Shown piece by piece: positions 18,424 to 25,918 of a stretch of DNA of 64,000 nt. This DNA is from Hymenobacter terrenus (lineage in GTDB: Bacteria > Bacteroidota > Bacteroidia > Cytophagales > Hymenobacteraceae). The notes beneath the pieces are model-generated. The model was not told the origin of the DNA, ran no database searches, and saw only the letters and a list, made by a program, of their open reading frames with translations. The stretch is from NCBI RefSeq assembly GCF_000972495.1, contig NZ_LATM01000017.1, forward strand, positions 57,064 through 121,063, in the 5' to 3' direction. Both the position numbers and the translations under genes were made by a program. Position 1 is the stretch's first letter. Every line of letters begins with the position of its first letter.

Positions 18424-18612
18424 AATGAGCAGTTGTTGAAATTCCAGCGCGAAAACATGCGTTCACCAGTAGCAATGGGGATGTTGGTATACCGAGCAAT
18501 TTCGCGCAGGGCCTCATTGTTTTGAGGCCGCACTGGCTCTTCGATAAACATGGGCCGGTAGGGCTCCAGCTCTTTGGCCAGCACCTTCGCCATGGTTTTA
18601 TGCGCCCGGCCG
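18424..18612 (-). pseudogene. dgoD: D-galactonate dehydratase (DgoD), internal remnant
   Basis: An internal slice of about 62 codons of the enolase-superfamily galactonate dehydratase: AHKTMAKVLAKELEPYRPMF, then IEEPVRPQNNEALREIARYT and IPIATGERMFSRWNF. The IEEP and GERMFSRW motifs are the conserved metal-site strands of this family (normally about 380 residues). After RWNF the expected K-Q-L-L continues one frame away (CAACTGCTCATTGAT), showing a one-base loss. Both ends are abrupt: dgoA sequence upstream at about 18612 and dgoK downstream at about 18421. The gene is plainly dead. The remaining open frame is an accident of the deletion. Confidence 0.78.
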
Positions 18613-18754
18613 CACCCGGCGAATTCAGCGTGATTTCCATCATCCAGATGCCGCCAGCATGCAGCGCCTGGGCAATGCGCAGCAGGCTCTTGGGGTCGGC
18701 CCCACGCACGATGGCGACCACCTTATGTTCAAGAATATGCGACAGAACATTCAT
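18613..18754 (-). pseudogene. dgoA: 2-dehydro-3-deoxy-6-phosphogalactonate aldolase (DgoA), N-terminal remnant
   Basis: The first 47 or so residues of a KDPG/KDPGal-type class I aldolase: MNVLSHILEHKVVAIVRGAD, then PKSLLRIAQALHAGGIWMME and ITLNSPGA. This matches the family start, with the catalytic-region Glu in MEITLNSP (the usual length is about 205). The Schiff-base lysine region is missing. The frame runs straight into dgoD sequence at the G-rich junction near 18608-18620 and then into nonsense. The ATG at 18754 has an upstream CTCCTGAAG stretch. It is the upstream end of the collapsed dgo operon, about 105 bp from an IS1-like element. Confidence 0.75.
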
Positions 18755-18869
18755 TGTTGCTTCAGGAGTTGACGCGCATCGTTGCGGGTTCTTGGCAACG
18801 TAGAACCGTGAATGCAGTTTAAGCGGCAGTATTTCTAACGGCAGTGGATTATAGATTTGTGGCAGTGGT

Positions 18870-19303
18870 CTAAATGAGGGTGAAGTTGTAATTGTCGATG
18901 ACAATTTTAATTCGCGCCGTATGCATGAGCAGGGACTTGCTGAAGGAGCAGTTCACGGCTTCGACGATGCTGGTGCCGCCGTTTCCTTTGGGGCAGCGCC
19001 GGTGCTGCCAGCGGGGCAGGACGCCGACGTAAGCCTCCCACAGGTCGGTGAAGTACCAGCAATGGCGACGGTAGCGCTTGGGCAAAGCTTGCCACAAGCG
19101 CCGGGCCGTGGCCGCGTCGCGCCGGCCCGTGACCCAGGCCACGACGCGCCGGCTGGCGCGCTCAACCGCCAGCCAGAGCCAGACCTTGCGCCGCCGACGG
19201 CCCACGAACGTCCACATCTCATCGAGTTCAAGCGCCTCCCAGGTGCGACGTTGGGCCTTTTTCGGCCGCAAGCGCGGCAGCGGGGGGCTGGCCGCTTGCG
19301 CTT
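18870..19303 (-). CDS. IS1-family InsB-like transposase catalytic part
   Basis: The second frame of the IS1 transposase is reached from the A8 tract (AQAASPPLPRLRPKKAQRRT, then WEALELDEMWTFVGRRRRK). DDE-type motifs are LDEMWTFVG (first Asp), WYFTDLWEAY (second Asp) and TSIVEAVN (Glu). Compared with other IS1 InsB proteins, which have roughly 15 residues (LRQR...LVRK-type) between the Glu motif and SFSK, this copy goes straight from VEAVNC to SFSKSLLMHTARIK. That suggests an in-frame internal deletion. It ends IDNYNFTLI just inside the left inverted repeat. Catalytic residues are present, but activity is doubtful. Confidence 0.78.
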
Positions 19304-19551
19304 TTTTTTGCCAGCTTGGCCACCGTCATGCGCGAAACGCCAGTGGCCCGCACGATGCTGCGCTGCGAGTTGCGCTCGACCAGGAGCTTTTCCACCTGGG
19401 CGTAGCGTGCGGCCCGTTCCGGGCCCGCCGGGCGCAAGTAGCCCTGGTACCCGCACGCGGTGCACTGGTACTTGGCCCGCCCGTTGCTGCTGCCGTTCTT
19501 GCGCACCTGCTCACTGGCGCACCGTCCGTATAACTGAGTTGTGACTATCAT
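19228..19551 (-). CDS. IS1-family InsA-like protein (zinc-finger/HTH part of transposase)
   Basis: The 107-residue first frame of the IS1-like transposase starts at ATG 19551. It has a degenerate N-terminal zinc finger (RCASEQVRKNGSSNGRAKYQ, then CTACGYQG) and an HTH (SQRSIVRATGVSRMTVAKLA). The usual finger is CPxC...CxxC; here the first Cys position appears to be Tyr, so only three ligands remain. The frame meets an A8 tract (19302-19309 on the plus strand as T8) right after the HTH. The InsB frame continues from that tract if the reading shifts by +1, or if transcripts with one A fewer are made by slippage. Residues beyond the tract in this frame (SASGQPPAAAL) look meaningless. Confidence 0.78.
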   Translation of the reverse strand: MIVTTQLYGRCASEQVRKNGSSNGRAKYQCTACGYQGYLRPAGPERAARYAQVEKLLVERNSQRSIVRATGVSRMTVAKLAKKSASGQPPAAALAAEKGPTSHLGGA

Positions 19552-19598
19552 TCCCTTCTTACGGTAATCACACCCACTTAGACCACCGCCAGATTTGT

Positions 19599-19977
19599 TT
19601 GCGCTCGTCCGACACGGCGAACCGACTTAAACATGCCCAATATTCTTACCAATAATGCTGGTCAACTGTGTCTCCGCGCGCAGGCGGTTGATGCTCCCTG
19701 AAGACTTGCATAGTGAATTCACGTTGGGGAGTAGCGGTCGTACCTGATAGGAATAGGACAGCAGAGTCGAAGGGGCACTTGCCAAGGCGCGGACCGATTC
19801 ACATAGCCGTGACAGAAACGGCTGAAATTAGCTGTCATCGCTACAGGGCTGGTATTGCTGTGCTGCTCCTAACTGGCCGCCGCAACGTGGGTCACCTTAT
19901 TTCAAAAATAATGTTCTGTTCTGCCCGGCATGACGTTTTCATTGTAGTTTGCCCATTCAAAAAAAGCCTTTCCGTTC
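19599..19977. other. Non-coding interval upstream of SDR gene
   Basis: About 380 bp between the IS1-like element and the SDR start. No open frame here has a recognisable product. It would contain the SDR promoter and, on the other strand, the original upstream region of the dgo relic. I found no convincing promoter or repeat. Confidence 0.5.
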
Positions 19978-20721
19978 ATGAATAACCGCTTTAAAGACAA
20001 AGTAGCCATCATCACCGGCGGAGCCAGTGGCATTGGGCTGGCCGCGGCCAAGCGCCTCGCATCCGAAGGCGCCCGTATCGTGTTGGTCGACTATAACCTG
20101 GCCAGCCTCAACGCCGCCGTGCCGGAGGTACACGCCGCTGGTGCCCCCGATGTGTGGCCCAGTCTCTGCAATGTATCCATCGAAAACCAGGTGCAAAACA
20201 CCGTGGCCGGCACGCTGGAGTTCTTCGGCCGCCTCGATGTAGTGGTGAATAATGCGGGTCTGATGCAGTTTAAGCCCCTGGAACAGTTGACTGGTGATGA
20301 CTGGCTGCGCGTCCTGAACGTGGATTTGCTGGGTGCCTTTTACTTCACAAAACAGGCCTTTCTGAATATGAAGCCCGGTGGTGCCATCGTGAATGTAGCC
20401 AGCATTCATGCCGTCGAAACCAGCCCCTTGGTGGCACCCTACGCCGCAGCGAAAGCCGCCATGCTCTCCCTCACCCGCTCCTCAGCATTGGAAGGCAGAG
20501 CCAAGGGCATCCGGACCAACGTCATCCTGCCCGGGGCCATCGACACGCCCATGCTCTGGGAAAATCCCAACATAAGAAGTGGCGCCGAAGTCCTCGACAA
20601 AGCCGACATCGGCCGCCCCGAAGACGTGGCCGCCATCATCGCCTACCTGGCTTCCGATGATGCAGCCTTCGTGCAAGGCGCTGAAGTACGCATAGACGGC
20701 GGTCGGCTAAGCCGCTTATAA
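19978..20721 (+). CDS. SDR family NAD(P)-dependent oxidoreductase
   Basis: Classical short-chain dehydrogenase/reductase, 247 residues and full length. The Rossmann glycine motif is TGGASGIG (residues 14-21), with NNAG near 90. The catalytic Ser142 (VASIHAVE) and YAAAK (Tyr155, Lys159) are present, and the C-terminal AEVRIDGG ending is standard. Asp after the second strand (VLVDYN) favours NAD(H) over NADPH. It is a monocistronic gene close to the dgo relic; some SDRs of this type act in sugar-acid catabolism, but the present context does not prove that. The substrate is unknown. Confidence 0.9.
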   Translation: MNNRFKDKVAIITGGASGIGLAAAKRLASEGARIVLVDYNLASLNAAVPEVHAAGAPDVWPSLCNVSIENQVQNTVAGTLEFFGRLDVVVNNAGLMQFKPLEQLTGDDWLRVLNVDLLGAFYFTKQAFLNMKPGGAIVNVASIHAVETSPLVAPYAAAKAAMLSLTRSSALEGRAKGIRTNVILPGAIDTPMLWENPNIRSGAEVLDKADIGRPEDVAAIIAYLASDDAAFVQGAEVRIDGGRLSRL

Positions 20722-20880
20722 CAATGACGCTGAGGGCGGCTGAGTCAATCCTCAACCGCTCCCTCACTTTTAGGATACGGTCAGAACTTGCGGGAACAGA
20801 CGCATCGAGCAACCCTCCGGCACGGGCCTTGCAATGGGCAAATTGCCGGCCCATTCTCACTCTGCCCGGCTCTTTCACGC

Positions 20881-21654
20881 ATGAAAAAGTACGCTTTTGC
20901 CACTCTACTGCTCCTGTTAGTTAGCTCCGGCGCATCCGCACAAATCTTTCGTCTGCCTAGCATTAAGGGCATCAAATTGCCCGGCGGCATGCAATTGCCA
21001 ACTGGGAATACCAACAGTGGCCGCACCAAAAGCAGTAGTGGCCTCACAAGTACTGAAGCGGCTAGTGGCCTCAAGGAGGCGTTGCTGCAAGGCATCGGCA
21101 AGGGTGCTGACCAGGCTGCCCAGACCGATGGATTCTACCTCAACCGCCTCATTCGCATCCCTTTCCCGCCCGATGCCCAGCGCGTGGCCACCACCCTGCG
21201 CACCATTGGCCTGGGCAGTCAGGTCGAGAAGTTTGAACTCTCGCTGAACCGAGGGGCCGAAGACGCCGCGAAGAGTGCCAAGCCTATTTTCATAGCCGCT
21301 ATCAAAAGCCTCACCTTTTCGGATGTTTGGAACATCCTGACGGGCCAAAAAGATGCGGCCACGCAATACCTCAAGCGTACTACCAGCACACAGCTTACTA
21401 CGGCCTTCGCGCCCATCATGCAGCAAAGCCTGGATAAAGTGGGCGCCACGCGCTATTATTCGCAGCTTGCTACCCAATACAACCAGATTCCGCTGGTAAC
21501 TCCCGTGCAAACCGACCTGAACCAGTACGCCACCAGCAAAGCCGTCGATGGCTTATTCACGCTCATTGCTCAGGAAGAAGCCAATATTCGCGAAAACCCC
21601 GTGGCTCGTACCACCGAGTTGCTGCGCCGGGTATTTGGGCGAGGCAATAGCTAA
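20881..21654 (+). CDS. DUF4197 domain-containing exported protein
   Basis: 257 residues from ATG 20881 (MKKYAFATLLLLLVSSGASA, an obvious signal peptide), so the longer upstream frame is rejected. After the cleavage site (SAQIF) the DUF4197 domain covers the rest: GLKEALLQGIGKGADQAAQ, FYLNRLIRIPFP, SLTFSDVWNILTG and KVGATRYYSQLATQYNQIP are recognisable parts. The fold is all-helical and the function of the family is unknown. It is probably periplasmic. It is followed after 75 bp by the MaoC-like gene, which seems to have its own promoter. Confidence 0.88.
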   Translation: MKKYAFATLLLLLVSSGASAQIFRLPSIKGIKLPGGMQLPTGNTNSGRTKSSSGLTSTEAASGLKEALLQGIGKGADQAAQTDGFYLNRLIRIPFPPDAQRVATTLRTIGLGSQVEKFELSLNRGAEDAAKSAKPIFIAAIKSLTFSDVWNILTGQKDAATQYLKRTTSTQLTTAFAPIMQQSLDKVGATRYYSQLATQYNQIPLVTPVQTDLNQYATSKAVDGLFTLIAQEEANIRENPVARTTELLRRVFGRGNS

Positions 21655-21690
21655 TAGCATCGTGGGGGGAAAGTTTGCGACTTAGCGGCG

Positions 21691-21698
21691 TATGTTTG
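21691..21698 (+). promoter_or_regulatory. Candidate Bacteroidota -7 box upstream of the MaoC-like gene
   Basis: TATGTTTG fits the TAnnTTTG -7 consensus of the Bacteroidota primary sigma factor and lies 32 bp before the ATG. A TTTG occurs at 21674 but is too close (13 bp) to be a standard -33 element, so support is partial. Confidence 0.35.
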
Positions 21699-21729
21699 CG
21701 GCCCCTTAGTCGCTTGCCAACAACCACGC

Positions 21730-22200
21730 ATGAGTAAATTAACCATTCGCAGCCTCGCCGAGCTAGAGGCCTGCGTAGGTCTGGAACTAGGTGCGTCCAC
21801 GCTCCATACCATCACTCAGGGGCAAATCAATCAGTTTGCCGCTGCCACCCTCGACCACCAGTGGATTCACGTAGATGCTGAGCGGGCGCAGGCGGAGTCG
21901 CCGTTCCAATCCACCATCGCTCATGGCTACCTCACCGTGGCGCTTCTCCCCTACCTGTGGCAGCAAATCGTGGTCATCGAAAACCTGAAAATGCAGGTTA
22001 ACTACGAAATTGAGAGCCTACGCTTCAACCAAGCCGTGACCGTCAACAGCCAGGTACGCCTCCGCGCCAACCTGCTCTCCGTGGCCAACCTACGCGGCAT
22101 CGCCAAAGCCCGCGTCGGCGTGACGCTGGAGATTGAGGACATAAAAAAGCCAGCCTACACCGGCGTAGTTACGTTTCTCTACCATTTCACGGAGCAGTAG
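21730..22200 (+). CDS. MaoC family (R)-enoyl-CoA hydratase-like protein
   Basis: 156-residue single hot-dog-fold dehydratase. The active-site signature is clear: QFAAATLDHQWIHVDAERA, then ESPFQSTIAHGYLTVALLP, with the Asp-His dyad (D...H) of R-specific hydratases in the first segment and the HGY motif in the second. The family hydrates trans-2-enoyl-CoA to (R)-3-hydroxyacyl-CoA, feeding beta-oxidation or PHA-type metabolism. Length and start are standard. It is monocistronic, with no linked thiolase or acyl-CoA gene, so the physiological substrate is open. Confidence 0.88.
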   Translation: MSKLTIRSLAELEACVGLELGASTLHTITQGQINQFAAATLDHQWIHVDAERAQAESPFQSTIAHGYLTVALLPYLWQQIVVIENLKMQVNYEIESLRFNQAVTVNSQVRLRANLLSVANLRGIAKARVGVTLEIEDIKKPAYTGVVTFLYHFTEQ

Positions 22201-22270
22201 ATAGCATACTTTTCATCTACACGAGAGTTGTCGCCGTTGCTGCCGCGAATCATACGCCGCCAATGGGTGG

Positions 22271-22278
22271 TAACTTTG
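22271..22278 (+). promoter_or_regulatory. Candidate -7 box (TAACTTTG) for the Cys-motif protein gene
   Basis: A perfect TAnnTTTG match 24 bp before the GTG codon at 22303. It supports that GTG over the earlier TTG at 22228, because a transcript starting about 7 bp downstream would not include the earlier codon. No clear -33 TTG is found at the right distance. Confidence 0.4.
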
Positions 22279-22302
22279 CGACCTGACCCACTGGTTGCCC
22301 TC

Positions 22303-22677
22303 GTGAAGTCGTTATTCTCCTGCCTGCTTATTGCACTAGTGCTGCTGCAAACGTTCAGCCGTGAGTTGCTGCTGGTGAATTTCGCGCTGCATCAGGAGGA
22401 GATTACGGCCCGCTATTGTGTGAACAAGGACCAGCCGCAAATGCAGTGCGGCGGCAGCTGCTACGTTGCCAAGCAGCTAAACAAGCAGCAGGAGCGTGAG
22501 CAAAAAGCTCCTGACTCGCTGAGGGATAAGCTGGAGATGCTGCCCGCTGCTTATCACTCCTTGGTGCCGCTCCCGGTCATTGGCTATCCAATAGCCATTC
22601 GCTACCGAAAGGGAGCAGTACCGGGCATTCCCCTGCTGGGACTTAGGAGCATCTTTCATCCGCCGCAAGTGGCGTAA
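22303..22677 (+). CDS. Small membrane-anchored cysteine-motif protein, possibly metal related
   Basis: About 124 residues from GTG 22303 (an in-frame TTG at 22228 would add 25). One hydrophobic N-terminal helix (LFSCLLIALVLLQTFSRELLL) precedes a short soluble domain with the motif CVNKDQPQMQCGGSCYVAKQ. I recognise this C-x-N-(K/R)-x-x-P-x-(M/L)-x-C-x-G-x-C pattern from small unnamed Bacteroidota proteins, often near copper or TonB-receptor genes. Three Cys plus Met could bind Cu(I). A SCO copper chaperone two genes downstream fits, but metal binding is an inference. The C-terminal half has no recognisable motif. Confidence 0.7.
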   Translation: MKSLFSCLLIALVLLQTFSRELLLVNFALHQEEITARYCVNKDQPQMQCGGSCYVAKQLNKQQEREQKAPDSLRDKLEMLPAAYHSLVPLPVIGYPIAIRYRKGAVPGIPLLGLRSIFHPPQVA

Positions 22678-22951
22678 GTTTCTTTTCGGGTGCGTTTTGC
22701 ATGTCCCAGCAGCATAGCTGGGCGCAGAGGTAGGCATGCTCTCGCTTCTCAACGCGATGATTAGCATAGGTACCCCAGCGGTATCATCGTCAACCCACTC
22801 CCATGCTAGTTCAACTACGAGGGCGAGCTGATACCTACGGTCCGGCCAGACTTGACTGCTAGCCAGCGTACTCATTCCCAGATTTATTGGTCAACATTCC
22901 TAAACCGGCGCAAGCCGCTAATGGCCAGCGTGTGCTCGGCCTCTTTTCACC

Positions 22952-23419
22952 ATGTCTAAGATTTTTCGACTTTTGCCTCTCCTACTTTTTTTAGTTAGCT
23001 GCCAGGAACCAACAGCTAGCGAATCGGCCCAAGTAACCCAGCAAGCCGGAGTGACCTCAACAGCCCCAACAGCCGCCCCTGATGCAGAAAAAGCAGAAAC
23101 CATGCGCCTGCACGATACCTTAATGGGCCGCATGGATAGCCTGATGAGCGAAGACCAGCGCCTGCACCAGTACACTGCCCGCCTCGACACCACGACGGCG
23201 ACAGGCCAGCGGCAAGCCGCCCGGCTGCGGCGCTTCGCCAACAGCCTACACTACGCCGACGATGCCATGATGACCTGGATGCACGACTTTCAGAAAGTAG
23301 ATACCGTGGGCCTGTCGGCTCACCAGTACGCCGACTTCTGGGCCATGCAACAGCGGTATCTCCGACAGATTTATACCAAGACCAGCGCTGCCTTAGACTC
23401 AAGCCGCACCATCCGCTAA
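22952..23419 (+). CDS. Small alpha-helical lipoprotein of unknown function
   Basis: 155 residues with a clear lipoprotein signal ending FLVSC (Cys17), a Thr/Ala/Pro-rich linker (residues 20-48), then an amphipathic helical domain. The helical part is rich in Met, His and Asp (MRLHDTLMGRMDSLMSEDQR; YADDAMMTWMHDF). I do not recognise a named family. Similar short helical lipoproteins accompany SCO genes in Bacteroidota, and this one ends 15 bp before the SCO gene, so they form an operon. The Met/His density is compatible with copper handling but does not establish it. Confidence 0.75.
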   Translation: MSKIFRLLPLLLFLVSCQEPTASESAQVTQQAGVTSTAPTAAPDAEKAETMRLHDTLMGRMDSLMSEDQRLHQYTARLDTTTATGQRQAARLRRFANSLHYADDAMMTWMHDFQKVDTVGLSAHQYADFWAMQQRYLRQIYTKTSAALDSSRTIR

Positions 23420-23434
23420 TTCCTGTTCATCAGA

Positions 23435-24109
23435 ATGAAAGCTTCGATAGTAATTCTCCTGGGCAGCTGGCTGGCCCTAGCTGCCTGTTCCTCACCCAAC
23501 AAACCTGCGGCCGCGAGTCCGCCCCGCTTACCTTTTCTGGGTTTTCCACAAGTGGTAGACCGCCCTGGTCAGGCCGCGCCCGACACGGTACCGGCCGTGG
23601 TGCCGCCGTTCCGGCTATTCAACCAAGACGGTCAGCTCGTTACAAACGCCACCTTTGCGGGCAAGGTCTACGTGGCTAACTTCTTCTTCGCCACCTGCCC
23701 CAGCATCTGCCCGCCAATGCAGCACCATCTGCTCACCGTGTTCACGCGGTTTGCCAAGGAACCGCGGGTGAGTTTCCTCTCGCACACCATCGACCCCGCC
23801 CACGACTCGTTGCCGGTACTGCGCGATTACGCGCAACGCCTGGGCGTGCCAAATGCTACGCGCTGGCACTTTGCCCGCACTAGCCGCGATACCGTTTTTA
23901 CTCTGGCCCGCAGCTATATGACCGGCGCTCAGCAGGATGTCAACGCACCCGGTGGCTTTGCCCACAGCGGCACGTTTGCCCTCGTGGACCCACAAGGGCA
24001 TATCCGGGGCCTATATAATGGGCTGGACCAGGCGGAAGTGCAACGACTTATCGGGGATATTCCGCGGCTATTGCGTGAAGTAGATATTAAAACACCAGCG
24101 CAGCCTTGA
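23435..24109 (+). CDS. SCO1/SenC family copper chaperone lipoprotein
   Basis: 224 residues. The lipoprotein signal ends LAAC (Cys17). The thioredoxin-like fold carries the copper motif FATCPSICPPM (CxxxC) and the distal His in GGFAHSGTFALVD, the three Cu ligands of SCO proteins. The family delivers copper to the CuA site of cytochrome c oxidase and acts as a thiol-disulfide reductase at the outer face of the cytoplasmic membrane. It is the last gene of a three-gene group with the Cys-motif protein and the helical lipoprotein. It ends before a strong bidirectional terminator shared with the convergent susD-like gene. Confidence 0.92.
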   Translation: MKASIVILLGSWLALAACSSPNKPAAASPPRLPFLGFPQVVDRPGQAAPDTVPAVVPPFRLFNQDGQLVTNATFAGKVYVANFFFATCPSICPPMQHHLLTVFTRFAKEPRVSFLSHTIDPAHDSLPVLRDYAQRLGVPNATRWHFARTSRDTVFTLARSYMTGAQQDVNAPGGFAHSGTFALVDPQGHIRGLYNGLDQAEVQRLIGDIPRLLREVDIKTPAQP

Positions 24110-24221
24110 AATGAGCTCGAAGCTGAATGAATTATGACGCTGCCCTTAAAGCCAAGCTCGCTACATTCGGCTGACTAGTTTCACTCATCAACGCGGCACC
24201 ATTTTCTATTATGCCAATGTT

Positions 24222-24273
24222 TTCATAAAAAGAAGCCCTGGCTCAAGAGCCAGGGCTTCTTTTTATGAAAAAC
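24222..24273. terminator. Bidirectional rho-independent terminator
   Basis: A perfect 24-bp stem: TTTTCATAAAAAGAAGCCC(TGGCT), loop CAAG, and the exact complement. A-tracts on one side give T-tracts on either strand after the GC-rich core AGCCCTGGCT. It lies between the convergent SCO (+) and SusD (-) genes and would stop transcription from both. Confidence 0.88.
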
Positions 24274-24315
24274 TGTGTCAGCTGACACCAAGCCTTTCTT
24301 CAAGCTAGAGCTAGC

Positions 24316-25887
24316 TTAGGGAACATCCCACCACACGGGGGTAGTAACGTCGCCAGGGACTAAGCCGGTCGCAGCCACATTTGGGTTCCGCTGTAGTTCT
24401 GAATCTGGATACGGTAGGCGTTTGACGAAACTTCTGCCCTGAGCATTGACCTGTGGCAGTTCCAGCGGAATTCCGGGCCGACCATTGGTCCGGTAGCCAT
24501 CCGTGCGACGCGCCTCAATCCAAGCTTCAATCCCGTTCGTGCCATACAGCGCCATCCACTTTTGGCGGGCAATACGGGCAATTCTCCCTTCCGTGGAAAT
24601 GCCGTTTAAGGAGATTTCCGGGCGTGACAAGTAGAAGGAGGAGAAGGATGGGATGACGCCATAGCGGCCCATCGACGCCAATACGCCCTCATTGTATCGC
24701 ATCTGAGCATTTTCTGTTGACCAACCGCGGACGGCAGCCTCCGCACGTAAAAACAGGCTTTCTTCATACGTGAGCAGCAATGTGGGTCGGGCCTTAGCGG
24801 GCTCGTCGGTGGCAATGACACCAGGAAAACTGCTTCCCGGGCGACCGTTCAGGTTGAAGTGCTGGCCAATAAAATACGTTCCTGGGTAAGACCAGACGTC
24901 GTTGATGTTGGCCCCCGGCGCCTTGCCATATATTCTAAATATGTGCCCAAACTGGCCGGTGTTTTGCAGATCATTATCTACGAAATAAGCCCTAAAGCGG
25001 GGGTCGAAAGGAATATCGATGAAAAATTGAACAAACGTCTGACTGGCTACTAACGAGGCAGGCAGTTGAAAATTGGCTTGGTAGAAAGGATTTTCCGAAT
25101 TAGCCACGACGCCGTTGGCAAATTGAAGATCCTCTCCCGCACGCATAAAAGTTGACCCTGTCGCCGCCATACTTGTGATTAATTCCTCTACACCCTTTTT
25201 CGAGCCGGCCTCATCGACCTGACTGGTACGAATGTATAACTTAAGCTGCAAGGTATTAGCCAGACGTATCCACCTATCCATATCGATAGTCGAGCTGGCT
25301 TTGTAGTTCAGGTCGGCGGCACCAGGAAAGCGTCCTTGCTGTCGGCGAATATCCTTCACCCCATCAATCAGCAGCGCGTGCAGGCCAGCGTAAATAGCCT
25401 GCTGTCGGTCGTAAATGGGCGTAGTGGTCAGTTCCGGTTGCAGGGCTTCCGAGAAGGGCAAATCGCCGTACAGGTCCGTCAGAATCTGGTAAGTGTGCGC
25501 CTTGAGAATTTTGGCAATGCCAACCATTCGGAACTCACCGTTCTTGGTACCTTCCTGAATTACATATTCGTAGTCTTGGAGCGCACCAGCATATAAAGCC
25601 TGAAACTGCCGCGAATCGAGAGTATTCGAAGTGATGTTGTATTGGTCGTAGTTGAGGAACTGTGCGGTACCAGCTCCCATGTGCTGGGCTAGAATTCCGC
25701 CCAGGATGTTGTACTGCCCGCCCACAACAAAGCTCACATTAGCCTGACCCGACGGCAGCACTAGGCTAATGTCGGCGCTTGGGGGATTGTTGGGGTCCGT
25801 ATTGATGTCCAGAAAATCCTTTTTGCAGGCACCCAAGCCCAGCAATAAGCCCGCGGCCGTCAGCCAGCGTAGAGTATATAGTTTCAT
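24316..25887 (-). CDS. SusD/RagB family nutrient-binding outer-membrane lipoprotein
   Basis: 523-residue surface lipoprotein; the signal ends LGLGAC (Cys20). The mature N terminus KKDFLDINTDPNNP and the helical TPR-like core place it in the SusD-like_2 group, common with SusC partners for oligosaccharides or other polymers. Recognisable parts are ILGGILAQHMGAGTAQFLNY and LTDLYGDLPFSEALQ, then ESLFLRAEAAVRGW near residue 370. It is co-transcribed with the susC gene 31 bp upstream. No glycoside hydrolase lies nearby, so this is an orphan SusCD pair and the substrate cannot be assigned. Confidence 0.92.
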   Translation of the reverse strand: MKLYTLRWLTAAGLLLGLGACKKDFLDINTDPNNPPSADISLVLPSGQANVSFVVGGQYNILGGILAQHMGAGTAQFLNYDQYNITSNTLDSRQFQALYAGALQDYEYVIQEGTKNGEFRMVGIAKILKAHTYQILTDLYGDLPFSEALQPELTTTPIYDRQQAIYAGLHALLIDGVKDIRRQQGRFPGAADLNYKASSTIDMDRWIRLANTLQLKLYIRTSQVDEAGSKKGVEELITSMAATGSTFMRAGEDLQFANGVVANSENPFYQANFQLPASLVASQTFVQFFIDIPFDPRFRAYFVDNDLQNTGQFGHIFRIYGKAPGANINDVWSYPGTYFIGQHFNLNGRPGSSFPGVIATDEPAKARPTLLLTYEESLFLRAEAAVRGWSTENAQMRYNEGVLASMGRYGVIPSFSSFYLSRPEISLNGISTEGRIARIARQKWMALYGTNGIEAWIEARRTDGYRTNGRPGIPLELPQVNAQGRSFVKRLPYPDSELQRNPNVAATGLVPGDVTTPVWWDVP

Positions 25888-25918
25888 ACAGTAATATCGA
25901 ATGAGAAGAACAACGCGA

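Larger units (their letters stand above)
18853..19598 (-). mobile_element. IS1-family insertion sequence with 8-bp target site duplication
   Basis: The element spans 18861-19590 (730 bp). The ends are imperfect inverted repeats: GGCAGTGGTCTAAATGAGGG at 18861 and, on the other strand from 19590, GGCGGTGGTCTAAGTGGGTG. Flanking them is a perfect 8-bp direct repeat AGATTTGT (18853-18860 and 19591-19598), the expected IS1-type target duplication. It encodes InsA- and InsB-like frames on the minus strand. The intact duplication means this copy arrived by transposition and has not been rearranged at its ends since. Confidence 0.9.
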
